A program made the translations under genes and the position numbers. 64,000 bases of DNA from Sphingobacterium daejeonense (GTDB lineage Bacteria; Bacteroidota; Bacteroidia; Sphingobacteriales; Sphingobacteriaceae), in contig NZ_LR590470.1 of the NCBI RefSeq assembly GCF_901472535.1, positions 2,604,001 to 2,668,000 of the forward strand. The letters run 5' to 3'. Each line of letters starts with the position of its first letter. Position 1 is the first letter of the stretch. Under the pieces are notes generated by a model. The model was given only the letters and a program-made list of their open reading frames with translations, searched no databases and was not told the DNA's origin. Positions 1 to 7,629 of this stretch are shown piece after piece.

Positions 1-525
1 AAGAATATGTGGTGGAACCTCTTCAAACCAAGTTTTCAATGCTTTGCGAAATTTAGCTATGTTCTGATCAGACTTTACCATGGAGTGTTTATCAGCCTTG
101 GTAAATAACAATAAAAATGGAATTCCTTGCTCTCCTAACCAGTAACAGAAGTCTAAATCAATCTTTTGTGGCTCGTGACGACTATCGATCAGTACAAATA
201 CACATTGTAGATTCTCTCTTCTAGTCAAATACTCACGAATAAACTTTTCCCAAGATGCACGGTTCTTTTTTGAAGTTTGGGCAAATCCATAACCTGGTAA
301 ATCCACCAAATACCATTCATCATTAATTATGAAATGGTTGATTAATTGAGTTTTACCTGGTTTTTGAGAGGTTTTGGCTAAACCTTTTCTACGTGTGATC
401 GCATTTATCAGTGAAGATTTTCCAACATTCGAACGTCCAATAAATGCGTATTCAGCTTTATTAGCTTCCGGAAGCTTAGTTACATCAGTATTACTAGTTA
501 AAAATTCTGCTCTATTGATATTCAT
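1..525 (-). CDS. engB: Ribosome biogenesis GTP-binding protein EngB/YsxC, 3' end missing
   Basis: This is a small TRAFAC-class GTPase that assists assembly of the large ribosomal subunit in the cytoplasm. Reading leftward from ATG at 525, 175 codons are open to the window edge, so the last part of the usual ~200-residue protein is missing. Visible motifs are G1 GRSNVGKSS near residue 30, the threonine-containing switch GKTQ, G3 DLPGYGF near residue 75, and G4 TKAD near residue 140. The product starts MNINRAEF, as in Bacteroidota homologues. A promoter-like TACCTTTG at 530-537 (minus sense) ends only 4 nt before the ATG, so the mRNA may have almost no leader. The gene is divergent from the ABC exporter genes. 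Family assignment is secure. Confidence 0.95.
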   Translation of the reverse strand, partial: MNINRAEFLTSNTDVTKLPEANKAEYAFIGRSNVGKSSLINAITRRKGLAKTSQKPGKTQLINHFIINDEWYLVDLPGYGFAQTSKKNRASWEKFIREYLTRRENLQCVFVLIDSRHEPQKIDLDFCYWLGEQGIPFLLLFTKADKHSMVKSDQNIAKFRKALKTWFEEVPPHIL

Positions 526-629
526 TCAGCAAAGGTACAATTAAATACAATTTTATTTCTCTTTTGAAACGCTATAGAACTATTAGTGTTTCAATAAAAA
601 TTCATAATTTCAGCAGCAAATATGTTTGT

Positions 630-1541
630 ATGCTGGAAATAAAAAATATTGTTAAGCAATATGCCAACCATAAGGCTTTAGACGATGTGTCTATTCATGT
701 ACCATCAGGAAAGATTTTTGGTCTTTTAGGGCCCAATGGCGCAGGAAAGACTTCATTAATCCGAATTATCAATCAAATCACTGCACCAGATTCAGGCGAA
801 ATAATTTTCGATGGCAAACCTTTGAATTCTTCCCATATCAGTAGAATCGGATATTTACCGGAAGAGCGAGGACTATATAAAAAAATGCAGATTGGGGACC
901 AAATGATTTATCTAGCCCAATTAAAAGGTCTGAGTAAAAAGGATGCCAAAGAAAGAATAAAATATTGGTTTGAAAAACTTAAGATTGAAAGTTGGTGGGA
1001 TAAAAAAGTAGAAGATCTAAGTAAAGGAATGCAACAAAAAGTACAATTTGTAGCCACTGTCCTCCACGAACCAGATTTAATAATTTTAGATGAACCCTTC
1101 TCAGGATTTGACCCAGTAAATGCACAAGTTATTCAAGATGAAATCCTAGAATTAAATAAAAAAGGTGCTACCATTATTTATTCCACCCATAGGATGGAAT
1201 CTGTGGAAGCATTGTGTGACAATATCGCATTGTTAAACAAATCAAAAGTGATTTTGGAAGGTTCAGTTAAAGAGATTAAAAACCAGTATAGAAATCAAAC
1301 CTACAGGATAGAATATCATCTGAAACCTGAAACAGAGCGTATTCAAATTGATCATTCCCTTTGGCAGAACCTAGATCAGTCGGAATCAAATAACAATATA
1401 TTAACTATCCAGATTCCTCAAGAGAAATCATTAAATGATGTTTTAATAAACTTGATTCCTCAAATTGAGATTCAGCAAATATTTGAAATAATACCTTCGA
1501 TGCATGATATTTTCATCGATAATGTTACTAATAATAAATAA
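630..1541 (+). CDS. NatA-like ABC transporter ATP-binding protein
   Basis: This is the ATPase subunit of an ABC-2 type exporter; by family it energises the permease encoded just downstream, at the cytoplasmic membrane. The 303-residue protein has Walker A GPNGAGKT (34-41), signature LSKGMQ (130-135), Walker B LIILDEP (150-156) and the switch histidine in STH (187). The region after residue 210 is the variable C-terminal part seen in NatA relatives. An ATG 66 nt upstream is also in frame, but its extra residues do not resemble the family, while MLEIKNI starts where homologues do. A TATGTTTG box sits one base before the chosen ATG. The stop lies 12 nt before the permease start, so the two form an operon. 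The substrate cannot be told from sequence; NatAB exports sodium. Confidence 0.9.
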   Translation: MLEIKNIVKQYANHKALDDVSIHVPSGKIFGLLGPNGAGKTSLIRIINQITAPDSGEIIFDGKPLNSSHISRIGYLPEERGLYKKMQIGDQMIYLAQLKGLSKKDAKERIKYWFEKLKIESWWDKKVEDLSKGMQQKVQFVATVLHEPDLIILDEPFSGFDPVNAQVIQDEILELNKKGATIIYSTHRMESVEALCDNIALLNKSKVILEGSVKEIKNQYRNQTYRIEYHLKPETERIQIDHSLWQNLDQSESNNNILTIQIPQEKSLNDVLINLIPQIEIQQIFEIIPSMHDIFIDNVTNNK

Positions 1542-1553
1542 CCCTAAAAGTAT

Positions 1554-2864
1554 ATGAACAAAATATTATTAATTATCCAAAGAGAATACTTGAGCAGGGT
1601 TAAGAAAAAAACATTTCTGCTGACCACTTTTTTAGTTCCTCTATTTTTTATTGGGATGTACGTTGGTGTATTTTTCCTAACAAAACAGAGTTTTGAGGAT
1701 TCTAAAGCATTGATATATGTTGTAGACAACACTAAAGAAGTAGGCAATCAATTAAAGAATACTGATCAAATAACCTTTACAGAATCTACAGAAGAACTAA
1801 ATAGTCAAATTCAGAAAATCAAGGATTTGGATGGAAATACTAATATCCTTTTTATCCCTGAGGATTTCTATCAAACACATAACATTGAATTTTTATCTTC
1901 TGGCAAGCCAAACATTGCAACCAAGGGGCAGGTAGAATCACAATTAGAAAATATTTTATTGGAATACCAATATAAAGAATTGAATATTGATGCTTCTAAG
2001 ATTAAAAGCATAGACACCAAAGTCAGTACTGCAGCCAAGGAAATTACTGCATCGGGAGAAGCAAAAGATAGTGATACAAGGATTGCGATGGGTATTGCGA
2101 TGGCATTATCTGTCTTAATTTACTTATCTCTATTCTTGTATGGGGCACAGGTGATGCGAGGGATTATTGAAGAAAAATCAAATCGAATCATTGAAGTAAT
2201 CATATCATCAGTAAAACCATTTCAATTGATGATGGGTAAGATTATTGGTATTGGTTTAGTGGGTATTACACAGTTTATTTTATGGATTATCTTGAGTTTT
2301 GGTTTGATCGCCATTGCATCAAATACATTAATTGACAAAAACGAATTCCAGAAGGAAATGATGCAAAACTCTCCTGAGGGGACTGAAATTGGTAGTGGAT
2401 CAATAATGTCAGAAATCAATACAGCAATGGAGGCAGTAAATATTCCAGAATTACTGATCAGCTTCTTTTTATTTTTCATTGGGGGTTATATGCTATACAG
2501 TGCATTATTTGCTGCTGTAGGCTCTGCAGTAGATAATGAAACAGAAGCAAACCAATTTACTATGCCGATTACTACGCCTTTGCTATTAGCTTATATCCTT
2601 TCATTTGGTGTTTTGGTAAACAATCCACATGGACCTATTGCAGTTTGGTTAAGTTTTATTCCTCTCACGTCTCCAATTGCGATGTTGGTAAGAATTCCAT
2701 TTGGTGTTCCAACTTGGCAAATTGCCCTTTCATTTATTTTATTAGTAGGTGGATTTGTATTTACAACATGGTTTGCTGCAAGGATATATAGGATCGGAAT
2801 TCTTATGTATGGTAAAAAAGCAAGCTTTAAAGAACTTATAAAATGGTTCAGGTATAAAAGCTAA
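1554..2864 (+). CDS. NatB-like ABC-2 family permease
   Basis: This is the membrane subunit of the exporter whose ATPase lies immediately upstream. The 436-residue protein has the ABC-2 layout: one hydrophobic segment near residues 20-40, a large soluble loop to about residue 175, then about five membrane segments in the C-terminal half (around 178-200, 225-250, 305-325, 345-360 and 385-410). The RGIIEEKSNRIIEVI stretch between the first C-terminal helices is characteristic of the NatB/YhaP branch. It is frame-intact. A hairpin with a T-run follows at 2888. Substrate is unknown; sodium, drug or peptide export are all possible for this family. Confidence 0.87.
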   Translation: MNKILLIIQREYLSRVKKKTFLLTTFLVPLFFIGMYVGVFFLTKQSFEDSKALIYVVDNTKEVGNQLKNTDQITFTESTEELNSQIQKIKDLDGNTNILFIPEDFYQTHNIEFLSSGKPNIATKGQVESQLENILLEYQYKELNIDASKIKSIDTKVSTAAKEITASGEAKDSDTRIAMGIAMALSVLIYLSLFLYGAQVMRGIIEEKSNRIIEVIISSVKPFQLMMGKIIGIGLVGITQFILWIILSFGLIAIASNTLIDKNEFQKEMMQNSPEGTEIGSGSIMSEINTAMEAVNIPELLISFFLFFIGGYMLYSALFAAVGSAVDNETEANQFTMPITTPLLLAYILSFGVLVNNPHGPIAVWLSFIPLTSPIAMLVRIPFGVPTWQIALSFILLVGGFVFTTWFAARIYRIGILMYGKKASFKELIKWFRYKS

Positions 2865-2887
2865 ATTTATAGGAACAAAATAGGGAC

Positions 2888-2925
2888 GCCTTTCTCATTT
2901 TAATTTTGAGAAGGGCTTCTTTTTA
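2888..2925 (+). terminator. Rho-independent terminator after the ABC exporter operon
   Basis: Arms GCCTTTCTCA (2888-2897) and TGAGAAGGGC (2907-2916) pair with one G-U and are followed by a T-rich run (TTCTTTTTAT). It starts 23 nt after the permease stop. It also argues against starting nhaA at the in-frame ATG at 2906, which would lie inside this structure. Confidence 0.75.
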
Positions 2926-2980
2926 TATTTTTTATAACTTTACCGCTGTTTTATTAAACATCTTCAATCTTAATTCTGTT

Positions 2981-4165
2981 ATGGCGAATAATATAAATCT
3001 GTCTGTATTTAAGAAATTCTTTTCCTCAAATACATCGGGCGGAGTATTACTTTTTTTATGTGTTATTATATCACTTATCATTGCTAACACTTCATTTTCT
3101 ACAAATTTCAATGAGTTTTTACAGGTCAAATTAGGTTTTGAGAATGAGACTGTTCAATTAAAGTACAGTATTAAGGGTTGGATTGATGATGGTTTAATGG
3201 CGATTTTCTTTTTGTTGGTAGGTTTAGAAATAAAAAGGGAGTTGGTTGAAGGGGAATTATCATCTCCTAAGAATGCTATCTTGCCCATTTTAGCAGCTGT
3301 AGGCGGAGCTATTGTCCCTGCAATAATCTATATCCTATTTAATCACGATCAACCATCACATCATGGATGGGGTATCCCAATGGCTACAGATATTGCATTT
3401 GCATTGGCCATAATCTCAATGTTAGATAAAAGAGTACCTCCTAGTTTAAAAATATTTTTAGCGGCATTGGCGATTGTAGATGATCTTTTGGCAATCTTAG
3501 TTATTGCTATTTTTTATTCAACAGAATTGCATTATACTTATTTACTATATGCTGCCGCTATATTAGCAGTTCTGGTTGCATTCAACAGATTTGGAGTAAA
3601 AAGTGTATGGGCTTATGTTATACCAGGATTATTCATTTGGTATTTTATCCATCATTCCGGAATTCATGCAACTATTGCTGGAGTATTGGTTGCAATGACT
3701 TTACCTACTACTCCGGATGAAAAGGAGTCAACTCTAGAAAAATTAGAACATGCGCTAGCGAATCCTGTGAATTTTATTATTATTCCCCTATTTGCATTAG
3801 TAAATACAAATATTACCATTCACAGTGAAATGGTACAGGGACTAACCACTCCTTTAGGTTTGGGGATTATTTTAGGTTTATTTTTTGGCAAAACAATCGG
3901 CATTTATGTTACTACCTGGATCTGCGTAAAAACTAAACTTGCAAATTTACCCGATATGGCTGGTTGGAAGCATATGATAGGTGTTGGAATGCTTGGAGGA
4001 ATTGGATTTACTATGTCAATTTTTATTTCCATGCTCTCCTTTAAAGATCCATTGTTTATTGAGGAAGCAAAATTTGCTGTTTTAATAGGTTCCTTGATTT
4101 CAGGGGCATGTGGTTATATATACCTATCGATAATTGGCAAAAAGCAAAAATTTGATGGTCATTAA
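2981..4165 (+). CDS. nhaA: Na+/H+ antiporter NhaA
   Basis: NhaA exchanges cytoplasmic Na+ (or Li+) for periplasmic protons in the inner membrane and serves pH and salt tolerance. From ATG at 2981 the protein is 394 residues, close to the usual ~390. It begins MANNINLSVFKKFF, a typical family start, and has about twelve hydrophobic segments. Family motifs are GLMAIFFLLVGLEIKREL, ATDIAFALAI and AIVDDLLAI; the aspartates in ATDIA and VDDL match Asp133 and Asp163/164 of the E. coli transport site. An upstream ATG at 2906 is rejected because it lies within the preceding terminator. A TAACTTTA box is just upstream at about 2936. It appears to be a single-gene unit; the region downstream holds two candidate small RNAs on the opposite strand. 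Confidence 0.95.
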   Translation: MANNINLSVFKKFFSSNTSGGVLLFLCVIISLIIANTSFSTNFNEFLQVKLGFENETVQLKYSIKGWIDDGLMAIFFLLVGLEIKRELVEGELSSPKNAILPILAAVGGAIVPAIIYILFNHDQPSHHGWGIPMATDIAFALAIISMLDKRVPPSLKIFLAALAIVDDLLAILVIAIFYSTELHYTYLLYAAAILAVLVAFNRFGVKSVWAYVIPGLFIWYFIHHSGIHATIAGVLVAMTLPTTPDEKESTLEKLEHALANPVNFIIIPLFALVNTNITIHSEMVQGLTTPLGLGIILGLFFGKTIGIYVTTWICVKTKLANLPDMAGWKHMIGVGMLGGIGFTMSIFISMLSFKDPLFIEEAKFAVLIGSLISGACGYIYLSIIGKKQKFDGH

Positions 4166-4209
4166 GAATATATAAGTTACAACGCTTTATTTAAATATAC
4201 ATTAAAATT

Positions 4210-4241
4210 ATGCGCGCATATATAAAATAATATGCGCGCAT
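4210..4241. repeat. Perfect 12-bp inverted repeat rich in GCGCGC
   Basis: Arms ATGCGCGCATAT (4210-4221) and ATATGCGCGCAT (4230-4241) are exact reverse complements separated by 8 nt. Each arm also contains the self-palindrome ATGCGCGCAT. It lies 45 nt after the nhaA stop. It may act as a terminator or transcript-end hairpin although the following T-run is weak (TTCTATTTTA), or as a paired protein-binding site. The GC-rich core stands out in very AT-rich DNA. Confidence 0.6.
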
Positions 4242-4333
4242 TCTATTTTAAAGAAATATTCAAAGCAATTACTTTATCGTTATAGGAAATTTTAGACTAC
4301 AGTATAATTTGGATTTTTGAGTGAAAATTGACT

Positions 4334-4414
4334 TAAAAAAATAAAGCTTGAGTCAATCGGGCGATCGCTCAAGCTTTAAAAAATAACCTCTTTATGAGGT
4401 AATCAACCTAAACC
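4334..4414 (-). ncRNA. Candidate small RNA, copy A of a three-member family
   Basis: Read on the minus strand, a promoter (see 4420-4452) is followed by about 80 nt of non-coding sequence. It contains TTAGGTTTA, a small hairpin (arms at 4386-4390 and 4396-4400), and a strong terminator hairpin with perfect 10-bp arms (4368-4377 and 4343-4352) ending in seven Ts on the minus strand. The layout matches copies B (4526-4593) and C (11557-11622), while the stem sequence differs and still pairs. Exact ends are estimated. No open reading frame of note is present. Function is unknown. Confidence 0.6.
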
Positions 4415-4419
4415 TAAGA

Positions 4420-4452
4420 CAAAGATAGAGATTTTGTTATGTAAAATCCAAA
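4420..4452 (-). promoter_or_regulatory. Bacteroidota sigma-A promoter for small RNA copy A
   Basis: On the minus strand, TTTG (4452-4449) and TATCTTTG (4427-4420) are separated by 21 nt. This matches the established Bacteroidota consensus TTTG-N19-21-TAnnTTTG. A start site about 4-8 nt downstream would put the RNA 5' end near 4413. Confidence 0.65.
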
Positions 4453-4525
4453 TATATTTCAGGAATAAAGCTGAGATATTATCTATAAAAATATTTAACT
4501 TGTTGGAAATCAGGGAAATAATTTT

Positions 4526-4593
4526 AAAAAATAAAGGTTTTCAAACGGGGAGAATGAAAACCTTTAATAACCAATTATAAACCTAAATTATGA
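4526..4593 (-). ncRNA. Candidate small RNA, copy B of a three-member family
   Basis: On the minus strand a consensus promoter (4599-4630) is followed by a tract that includes TTTAGGTTTATAATTGG. A terminator hairpin follows with perfect 10-bp arms (4556-4565 and 4533-4542), a 13-nt loop containing CTCCCCG, and a T-rich end. Copy C shares the loop core and nearly the whole preceding tract but has different, still complementary, stem bases. That covariation argues for a functional RNA structure. Predicted length is about 68 nt. It is divergent from ribE, whose start is at 4712. Confidence 0.65.
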
Positions 4594-4598
4594 TGACA

Positions 4599-4630
4599 CA
4601 AAGATAGTGTACATTTTACACATATCCAAA
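4599..4630 (-). promoter_or_regulatory. Bacteroidota sigma-A promoter for small RNA copy B
   Basis: On the minus strand, TTTG (4630-4627) and TATCTTTG (4606-4599) are separated by exactly 20 nt, a full match to the TTTG-N19-21-TAnnTTTG consensus. The same two boxes precede copy A with a 21-nt spacer. Confidence 0.7.
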
Positions 4631-4711
4631 TTTTTTTTAAAATATTTTATGGCATTCTTCTTATGTGCATGAAATTTGATTATCTTATATTTGAAAAAAT
4701 CATTCAGCATT

Positions 4712-5302
4712 ATGTTTACAGGCATTATAGAAACTTTAGGAACTGTTAAGAAAATTGAGCACGAGCAAAGCAATATTCATTATTTTATTGAATCAAGCAT
4801 ATCCCCTACTTTGAAAATTGATCAAAGCGTGTCTCATAATGGTGTCTGTCTTACCGTAGTTGGAATAGATGGTGAAGTACATCAAGTAACAGCTATTCAT
4901 GAAACCTTAGAAAAAAGCAATCTTGGCAAATTGAAAGAGGGAGATATTGTAAATCTAGAACGTTGTGTAAAGGCAGATGGCCGCCTTGATGGACATATTG
5001 TCCAGGGGCATGTGGATCAAACTGCTATTTGCACCGCTGTAGAACCGCAAGACGGAAGTGTCGTATATTCTTTTGAATATGATCCTACATTGAAAAACCT
5101 AACAGTAGAAAAAGGATCAATAACTGTGAATGGAATAAGTTTGACAGTTGTTAATTCGGGGAAAAACAATTTCTCAGTAGCAATAATTCCTTATACTTTA
5201 GAAAACACGAATTTGAAAACACTAGAGATAGGAAGTACTGTTAACCTTGAATTTGATATTATAGGCAAGTATGTAAATAAGCTTCTTTCCTTAAGGGATT
5301 AA
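4712..5302 (+). CDS. ribE: Riboflavin synthase, alpha chain
   Basis: Riboflavin synthase dismutates two molecules of 6,7-dimethyl-8-ribityllumazine into riboflavin plus a pyrimidinedione, the last step of vitamin B2 synthesis, in the cytoplasm. The 196-residue product begins with the hallmark MFTGIIE and has two tandem lumazine-binding domains (about 1-95 and 97-190). The second opens with GHIVQGHVD and carries the SLTVV motif, which matches SHNGVCLTVVG in the first. The start at 4712 is chosen over an in-frame ATG 36 nt upstream because the N-terminal Met-Phe-Thr-Gly-Ile is part of the fold. TATATTTG lies about 18 nt upstream. No FMN riboswitch was seen in the leader. It stands alone rather than in a rib operon. 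Confidence 0.95.
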   Translation: MFTGIIETLGTVKKIEHEQSNIHYFIESSISPTLKIDQSVSHNGVCLTVVGIDGEVHQVTAIHETLEKSNLGKLKEGDIVNLERCVKADGRLDGHIVQGHVDQTAICTAVEPQDGSVVYSFEYDPTLKNLTVEKGSITVNGISLTVVNSGKNNFSVAIIPYTLENTNLKTLEIGSTVNLEFDIIGKYVNKLLSLRD

Positions 5303-5310
5303 TTTAATAT

Positions 5311-5335
5311 TGGGCTTTTTAAATAGAAAAGCCCA
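5311..5335. terminator. Bidirectional terminator between convergent ribE and oxyR
   Basis: Perfect 9-bp arms TGGGCTTTT (5311-5319) and AAAAGCCCA (5327-5335) flank a 7-nt loop. The gene pair is convergent, and the oxyR stop codon (5319-5321) lies inside the hairpin, so one structure may end both transcripts. Confidence 0.7.
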
Positions 5336-6261
5336 TTACTTCCTTCTTTTTTTTAGATTTAAATTTTTCAGGAACAATATTTAAAATTTCATTTTTCAAC
5401 ATGTTGATAGCATGTTTTTTCACGTAATTTTGAGGTGTCACTAAACTGATTTCACGCACTGGTTCAGGATTTTTAAAGTAACGAACATGCCCTAATTGAT
5501 CTTCATCATAATTGGAAATACTCATTTCTGGAAGAATAGTTAAACCACCATTCAAATCAACCATCCGTTTTAAAGTTTCAACACTACCTGTATTATAATC
5601 AAATGTTCCTTCTTTAGATTGATTGTGTTTATAATTACAAATATTCAGGACTTGTCCTCGCATACAGTGACCTTCATTTAACAGCCATAACTTTTCATGA
5701 GAAATATCATCTGTACTTATCATTTTCTTTTCATATACAGGACTTTTTTGGGAAACATACGCTACAAAGGTCTCGTAAAACAGAGGCATTTCGTGAATTC
5801 CTGCATCATGTAGTGGAGTTGATAAAATCCCACAATCAAGAGTTCCTAATTTTAATTCTTGAATAATCTGTTCTGTTGTATATTCCCAAATCTGCAATTT
5901 CAGTTTGTTATATTTCTTCATAAAACTGGAAATGACATGGGGTAATAAGTATGGCGCAACGGTCGGAATTACTCCTATCCTTAATTCTCCGGTTAATTCT
6001 CCGCGTTCAGCTTGTAGAATTTCAGAGATTTTTTTTGCTCTCGGTCAAAATAGTTCTAGCTTGATCAATGATTTTTTCACCAATCTCGGTTGGAACAACA
6101 GGCTGTCTGCTTCTATCAAATATCTTCACTCCTAGTGATTCCTCCAACTTTTGTATTTGCATACTCAAAGTAGGCTGAGTCACAAAACATTTTTCTGCTG
6201 CGGCCACAAAACTCCGATAGGTATCTACGGCTATAATATACTCTAATTGAACAAGTGTCAT
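5319..6261 (-). CDS. oxyR: Hydrogen peroxide-responsive LysR-type regulator OxyR, one frameshift as sequenced
   Basis: OxyR is a DNA-binding activator and repressor switched by peroxide-driven disulfide formation. The start MTLVQLEYIIAVDTYRSF and the winged helix with CFVTQPTLSMQIQKLEE are those of Bacteroidota OxyR. The redox cysteine region reads NEGHCMRGQVLNIC, with two cysteines spaced as in E. coli OxyR (Cys199/Cys208). The frame breaks once, at a run of eight Ts (6029-6036). Removing one T restores a continuous protein of about 313 residues through SKKISEILQAERGEL. The extra base in a homopolymer looks like a sequencing error; length variation in the tract is a less likely alternative. 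The gene is convergent with ribE. Peroxide-stress targets such as dps lie elsewhere in the window (58551). Confidence 0.9.
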
Positions 6262-6342
6262 GCTATAAATTTTAACTATACTAAGTTACAGAAGATATAG
6301 CGTTTTAGCCAATTTCAATGGAAATAGGACATAAAACAAACA

Positions 6343-6364
6343 AAGCCCGGAAAATTCCGGGCTT
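6343..6364 (-). terminator. Terminator downstream of the small conserved gene at 6386
   Basis: Perfect 10-bp arms AAGCCCGGAA (6343-6352) and TTCCGGGCTT (6355-6364) are followed on the minus strand by a T-rich tract (TGTTTGTTTTA). It sits 22 nt after the stop of the gene at 6386 and about 80 nt before the oxyR start, separating the two units. Confidence 0.75.
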
Positions 6365-6385
6365 CGTGTTAATCAACAGATCATT

Positions 6386-6692
6386 TTAATGATTCTGCTT
6401 ATATTTCATTTCTAAATCTAAAATTATATCTCTTTTTTTTCCTTCTATCAATGATAGATTTCCTGCAACAAAAACTCCCTTTTCACCAGTTTTTGTATTT
6501 CTTATTCCATATACTGAAGATTCATCTGCGGGATCGGTTTCTCCTTCATACCTGTAAAGCTCATCAATTTGATAATCCGAAGCATTCTCCACCAGTCCAT
6601 CAAACTCAACATTGTAGTCTACTGAATAACCTTTGATTTGCGAGGTTATCCAAAGCCTCTGTTGTTGTGGCATATTTAAATGTTCTACTCAT
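6386..6692 (-). CDS. Small conserved Bacteroidota protein, one frameshift
   Basis: From ATG at 6692 the product starts MSRTFKYATTTEALDNLA. After one surplus base near 6640 it continues KGYSVDYNVEFDGL and DELYRYEGETDPADES, about 101 residues in all. The pattern (an EAL..L...GY opening, a central DE..R.EG.TDP.DE..VY motif and a glycine-rich C-terminal strand) is that of a small family common in Bacteroidota. Database entries often call it phosphoribosylpyrophosphate synthetase. It has none of the PRPP synthetase catalytic loops and is far too short, so that name should not be trusted. Function is unknown. It is followed by its own terminator and lies upstream of oxyR in the same orientation. 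Confidence 0.7.
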
Positions 6693-6773
6693 AACTATTA
6701 TTACGTTCGTTTATGTAAAAACACATAACTTTGACTATTGTTTCAATACCAAAAATTTTTAATACTATTTTTT

Positions 6774-7577
6774 ATGTCACATACACCCCCACCTGCAAAA
6801 CAAACTCCTAATGAAGCTTTTGACAGATTATTAACTGTATTGAATACCTTAAGAATAGAATGTCCATGGGATAGAAAACAAACAATGGAGTCACTCCGTC
6901 ATTTGACCATTGAGGAACTATACGAATTGACAGATGCTATTTTGGAAAAAGATTATCAAGAAATAAAAAAAGAACTTGGTGATATAATAATGCATTTGGT
7001 ATTTTATGCAAAAATTGCAGAGGAAGAAAATCAGTTCAATATTACTGACGTATTGAATGCCGTTTGTGATAAATTAATTAGTAGACATCCACATATTTAT
7101 GGAGATACGCAGGTTAAGGATGACGAAGAAGTTAAACAGAATTGGGAATCCATTAAATTGCAAGAAGGAAATAAATCTGTTCTTCAAGGTGTGCCACAGA
7201 GCCTTCCAGCTCTTGTCAAGGCCTATCGTATCCAAGACAAAGTACGTGGAGTAGGATTTGATTGGGAAGATAAGGCTGAAGTTTGGAACAAAGTTGAAGA
7301 AGAACTTGCAGAATTTAAAGCAGAATTTGACCTAAAGAATAATAATGTAAACCAAGAAAAAGCGGAAGGCGAGTTTGGCGACCTACTATTTTCTCTTATC
7401 AATTATGCAAGGCATTTAGGCATTAATCCTGAAAATGCTCTTGAAAAGACTAACAAAAAATTCATCAGAAGATTCACCTACTTGGAAGAAAAAGCGGCTG
7501 AAAATGGGTTGGTATTGAAAGACATGAGTTTGGAGGAGATGGATGTCTATTGGAATGAAGCTAAAAGTCTGAAATAA
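6774..7577 (+). CDS. mazG: Nucleoside triphosphate pyrophosphohydrolase MazG
   Basis: MazG hydrolyses (d)NTPs to monophosphate and pyrophosphate, with roles in nucleotide-pool cleaning and starvation response. The 267-residue protein has the two tandem MazG domains of the E. coli type. The first carries the metal-binding EELYEL...ELGDIIMHL (about residues 46-85), the second EELAEFKAE...EFGDLLFSLINYARH (about 178-230). The start at 6774 (MSHTPPPAKQ) is preferred over an in-frame ATG 36 nt upstream, whose extra residues are unlike the family. A TAACTTTG promoter-like box is near 6727. The gene is intact and apparently monocistronic. Confidence 0.92.
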   Translation: MSHTPPPAKQTPNEAFDRLLTVLNTLRIECPWDRKQTMESLRHLTIEELYELTDAILEKDYQEIKKELGDIIMHLVFYAKIAEEENQFNITDVLNAVCDKLISRHPHIYGDTQVKDDEEVKQNWESIKLQEGNKSVLQGVPQSLPALVKAYRIQDKVRGVGFDWEDKAEVWNKVEEELAEFKAEFDLKNNNVNQEKAEGEFGDLLFSLINYARHLGINPENALEKTNKKFIRRFTYLEEKAAENGLVLKDMSLEEMDVYWNEAKSLK

Positions 7578-7629
7578 TTGCTCTTCTGTTCTTTTATTGA
7601 TAACTTTAATACGGTACAAACCATATCGT

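Noticed and set aside
564..629. An upstream in-frame ATG extending the ABC ATPase by 22 residues
   Set aside because: The extra residues do not resemble the family, and the start at 630 matches homologues and a promoter box.
4591..4608. Tiny plus-strand frames beginning ATGATGACA (and ATGAATACT at 11620) after the hairpin elements
   Set aside because: They stop after four or five codons and are absent in copy A. Reading the element on the minus strand as promoter-RNA-terminator explains the conservation better.
4608..4711. FMN riboswitch upstream of riboflavin synthase
   Set aside because: The leader is only about 100 nt, very AT-rich, and lacks the conserved junction sequences of the FMN aptamer; it contains the small RNA promoter instead.
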